47,617 nt of DNA, taken from NCBI GenBank assembly GCA_019695345.1, contig JAIBAE010000027.1, positions 1 to 47,617 on the forward strand, read 5' to 3'. A program made the translations under genes and the position numbers. This document shows positions 46,401 through 47,617 of the stretch, piece after piece. Numbering within the stretch: the first letter of the stretch is position 1; each line of letters begins with the position of its first letter. A model generated the notes under the pieces. It saw only the letters and a program-made list of their open reading frames with translations, was not told where the DNA came from and did not search any database. Origin of the DNA: Bacteroidota bacterium. GTDB lineage: Bacteria > Bacteroidota > Ignavibacteria > Kapaibacteriales > NICIL-2.

Positions 46401-46507
46401 ACGCCTTGATAAGACATTACATGTGGTATAGCACTTTGTGAAAATGTAATTGCGGATGTTGTAATCATTACACAACATGCTACTAATACAAAAAGAAGTT
46501 TCTTCAT
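43436..46507 (-). CDS. Fibre-like secreted protein with YadA-head-type beta-roll
   Basis: A 1023-residue protein; the ATG at 46507 is chosen because GGAGTACTCA precedes it and the signal peptide (MKKLLFVLVACCVM, ending TFSQ) starts there. Residues about 24-135 form a compact beta domain (SYQGVLADPATGKFLPDGNY, PRTALTASPYALYAENAG) common at the start of fibre-like proteins in this group. Two stretches have repeats such as GGDLSSTYPNPTI and GGDLSGTYPNPVI with TSSKI/ADSA units. Residues about 455-640 hold some ten 14-20-residue repeats of STVGGGYSNVASG type, the left-handed beta-roll of trimeric autotransporter heads. The last 140 residues resemble a tail-fibre-like beta-sandwich. There is no membrane anchor barrel and no T9SS tail. 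Confidence 0.78.
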   Translation of the reverse strand: MKKLLFVLVACCVMITTSAITFSQSAIPHVMSYQGVLADPATGKFLPDGNYKVIVRLYEGVNEEDVVYMETQRVTVVRGVFNMIIGSVNPFPSRMKFDRAYFMGVSVNGGEELQPRTALTASPYALYAENAGTAEVAKSLSPDAKVVQSVNNVTGNISIKGSDGISVTQTGNEITIGNGLQENTDKGGNKGQALIWNSGAEIGGNINLNSNISGTGYLTLNNNSIGLGKLSSTGATNGKVITYNGSSIVWATPPTTTSVTMLGDVTGSSGDNTIANGAVNSAKITDGSIVDADIAPSAGIDYSKLSGVPTSLPPSGAAGGDLSSTYPNPTIANDAVTSSKIANSSVTLPKISATGATAGQVLGFNGSNIVWTSSGLTNFAESLNTVAPNTSINAAQLRVSGGTVNTDFVLTPRGTGAILATMPDNGTSGGNKRGANAVDWQTVRSDASQVATGSLSVIGGGSSNIANDLGTVVGGGDNNTAKGTYSTIAGGQGNTTRLSFSTIGGGYANIANSFYSTVAGGNVNEATGEQSAILGGSGNKASNTYATVGGGDVNWAVAYGATVAGGTHNWAHSNFTTISGGLGNSILTNSDYSTVGGGYSNVASGVAATVSGGLMNQAYSDFSCVPGGRGLILNGSGSFGFLGGNVGGNDMTISAINTAVFGNTDLWLANNDNNTRSLRFYEQYSSSGNFPNGTNYVAFKAPNSVANDVTWTLPNADGTNGQVLSTNGNSSLSWITISTSGAAGGDLSGTYPNPVIVSGAVTSSHISDGTIVNADVSPTAAIAYSKLNLVNSIQNSDIVANAITTSKVANGTVTTSKMADSAISGLKLLTFSVTNRHLASNAVTTEKIDPTGAASGDVLTYNGSSVAWAAPSGGGGTSPSYGRKTTNETRNSTTVADDAEMFVTLAAGKTYKITIVFQMRRVNAGSGDHFRYNFSYTGSLSNGGFINLLNTSAAPLFNDVSFTTDFETSIGIANPSWATGHVEGIVTTTTSGVLRFRWAKQVNTNNNPTELAAGSYITAVPLN

Positions 46508-46635
46508 TGAGTACTCCATTTATTATATGAATTAACCTACTTAAATTACTTGTGTTTTTTTATAGCTAAAATGGATGGTATGCCGATTGTATTAGTAACA
46601 GATGCACAGATATAATCGGAAAAAGGTATAGAAGA

Positions 46636-47151
46636 TTATTTCTGAACAATAATCATGATACTTTGTTGTTGTTGTTCTGTGGTAACACGAATATTGTACT
46701 GACCGCTACTCAACTCATCGGTATTGAGGGGTATTTCTACTAAACCTTGATTTGGTGCATTATAGAGCTCTTTTACTCGTTCGCCAAGTATGCTATACAG
46801 TTCTACTCGTATGCTTGTATATTCTTTTGCTGTATAGTTTATTATAGATTGATTTGATACAGGATGAGGATTGATATTGAGCATATTACTTCTATATGCT
46901 AACGTTGTATTATCATTATACCCTTGTTCTTCTGTGGCTGTGTACCAAAATCCCTGTGATATCGTTGTTTCGTAATCATCTATTGGTGATATGATACTTT
47001 GCCCAACGGTACTTTGAAGATGAAATTCAGTGTTTTGAGAGGTACTCCCTCCATTGCTAATTACAGAGTGTTGCACAATTTGTGCAGACGAGATAATTAC
47101 GCAACAGAACAATAAAGCAACTATTGCAAATACTATATTTTTTAGCTGCAT
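46636..47151 (-). CDS. Small secreted protein with T9SS sorting domain
   Basis: A 171-residue protein: signal peptide (IVFAIVALLFCCVII, cleaved after SSAQ), a short region of about 60 residues with NTEFHLQSTVGQSIISP and ISQGFWYTA, and a T9SS sorting domain that makes up half of the protein (NINPHPVSNQSIINY, ELYSILGERVKEL, LSSGQYNIRV, MIIVQK). Such small proteins with the GQ-x-ISQGFW segment often sit directly upstream of fibre-like proteins in this group, as here (128 bp before the 43436-46507 gene, same strand). It may be an accessory or anchoring partner for that fibre; this is inference. Confidence 0.8.
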   Translation of the reverse strand: MQLKNIVFAIVALLFCCVIISSAQIVQHSVISNGGSTSQNTEFHLQSTVGQSIISPIDDYETTISQGFWYTATEEQGYNDNTTLAYRSNMLNINPHPVSNQSIINYTAKEYTSIRVELYSILGERVKELYNAPNQGLVEIPLNTDELSSGQYNIRVTTEQQQQSIMIIVQK

Positions 47152-47272
47152 TTACTTCCCCCTTTAGTTGTAATTACAATGAATGGATGCAAAATAGATG
47201 ATTAATCTACATGTAGCAAAGAAATAAACATTTCATAAGAAAATTATAACAACTAAAATTCATTGAATGCTA

Positions 47273-47337
47273 TGCTATCACCGGACGGCATCAAAACTTT
47301 TATTTATCTCAAAACATTAACTTGCCTGTACATACCT
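47273..47337 (+). repeat. Dispersed intergenic element, family A copy 12
   Basis: Left box TGCTATCACCGGACGGCATC; stem CGGCA (47286-47290) / TGCCT (47323-47327), one mismatch, across 32 nt. A family B copy follows, as at 43197-43344. In the remaining gap from 47152 I see no gene. Confidence 0.6.
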
Positions 47338-47354
47338 CTGCCAACTATTAGCTT

Positions 47355-47423
47355 TAATCGCGACGCTGAACGATTGGCTCCGACCGGGTTGCGGTGCAGT
47401 AGAGTCGCTTCGGCAGTGGAGGG
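47355..47423 (+). repeat. Dispersed GC-rich element, family B copy 6
   Basis: Nearly identical to copy 5 over AATCGCGACGCTGAACGATT and GGCTCCGACCGGGTTGCGG, ending GTCGCTTCGGCAGTGGAGGG. Confidence 0.75.
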
Positions 47424-47437
47424 AAAGCATATAACAA

Positions 47438-47465
47438 AAAGGGCAGACTAACAAATCTGCCCTTT
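47438..47465 (-). terminator. Terminator of the gene at the right edge
   Basis: A perfect 10-bp stem AAAGGGCAGA / TCTGCCCTTT. On the minus strand it is followed by TTGTTAT, 29 bp past the stop codon at 47495. Confidence 0.75.
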
Positions 47466-47494
47466 CATTATTATCTATATCAACATACTTTTTC

Positions 47495-47617
47495 TTATGG
47501 TACCCGATAATAGTTAGTTCCGTCGGTCATAATAGAAAACAATGATATCGCACCAAGAGAAAATGCAGAACTATTTCCACTTGTGAAATGATAATATGAA
47601 CCAGTCGGAGTAACTAA
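47495..47617 (-). CDS. C-terminal end of a probable surface or fibre-like protein (runs off the right edge)
   Basis: The minus strand is open from the window edge to a TAA at 47495-47497, giving 40 residues (…SSAFSLGAISLFSIMTDGTNYYRVP). The Ser/Gly/Tyr-rich end with SIMTDGTNYYRV resembles the termini of tail-fibre-like proteins. A terminator follows directly, which supports it being a real gene end. Nothing more can be said from this fragment. Confidence 0.55.
   Translation of the reverse strand, partial: LVTPTGSYYHFTSGNSSAFSLGAISLFSIMTDGTNYYRVP

Overview
The window is a low-GC bacterial chromosome segment from the FCB group (Bacteroidota, Chlorobiota, Ignavibacteriota or Kapabacteria). The reasons are seven proteins with a signal peptide plus a type IX secretion (T9SS) C-terminal sorting domain, a likely GldL/GldM T9SS motor pair, BshA (bacillithiol synthesis), the long insertion-containing form of IspG, and recurrent upstream TAnnTTTG boxes like the Bacteroidota -7 element. 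I cannot name a genus. There are no tRNA or rRNA genes, no transposase, no integrase and no CRISPR array.

Layout. 1-10.6 kb: start of an exported protein, a deoxyhypusine-synthase-like enzyme, a T9SS propeller-like protein, an ABC-F ATPase, kbl, bshA, a YigZ/IMPACT protein, a small HicB-like protein and an exported TPR protein. 10.8-16.6 kb: rpsA, then an LptF/G permease-GldL-GldM operon on the minus strand. 16.8-23.6 kb: a two-gene operon of T9SS cargo, one of 1822 residues. 23.6-24.8 kb: a gene-free stretch with a 112-bp interrupted palindrome and fourteen 21-bp tandem repeats. 24.8-28 kb: an FN3 protein and a GHKL ATPase-PD-(D/E)XK nuclease fusion, a plausible solitary defence gene. 28.5-37.2 kb: a 1335-residue T9SS adhesin-like protein and two tandem paralogous Asp-box proteins with nearly identical leaders. 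37.5-43.1 kb: gap, pgk, rhomboid protease and ispG. 43.4-47.6 kb: a long fibre-like protein with a YadA-head-type beta-roll, a short T9SS protein, and the end of another apparent surface protein.

The theme is surface export: the GldL/GldM-like pair could power secretion of the seven sorting-domain proteins, with metabolic and translation genes between them.

The most unusual non-gene signal is a dispersed family of intergenic elements. Twelve copies of a 60-66 bp element (family A) share a left box, a right box and a 5-bp stem whose two sides change together, closing a 29-32 nt interval. Six copies of a GC-rich roughly 68-bp element (family B) may be relatives. They occur in both orientations, sometimes as inverted pairs, and almost always between genes, which resembles REP/BIME-type repeats or a repeated structured RNA.
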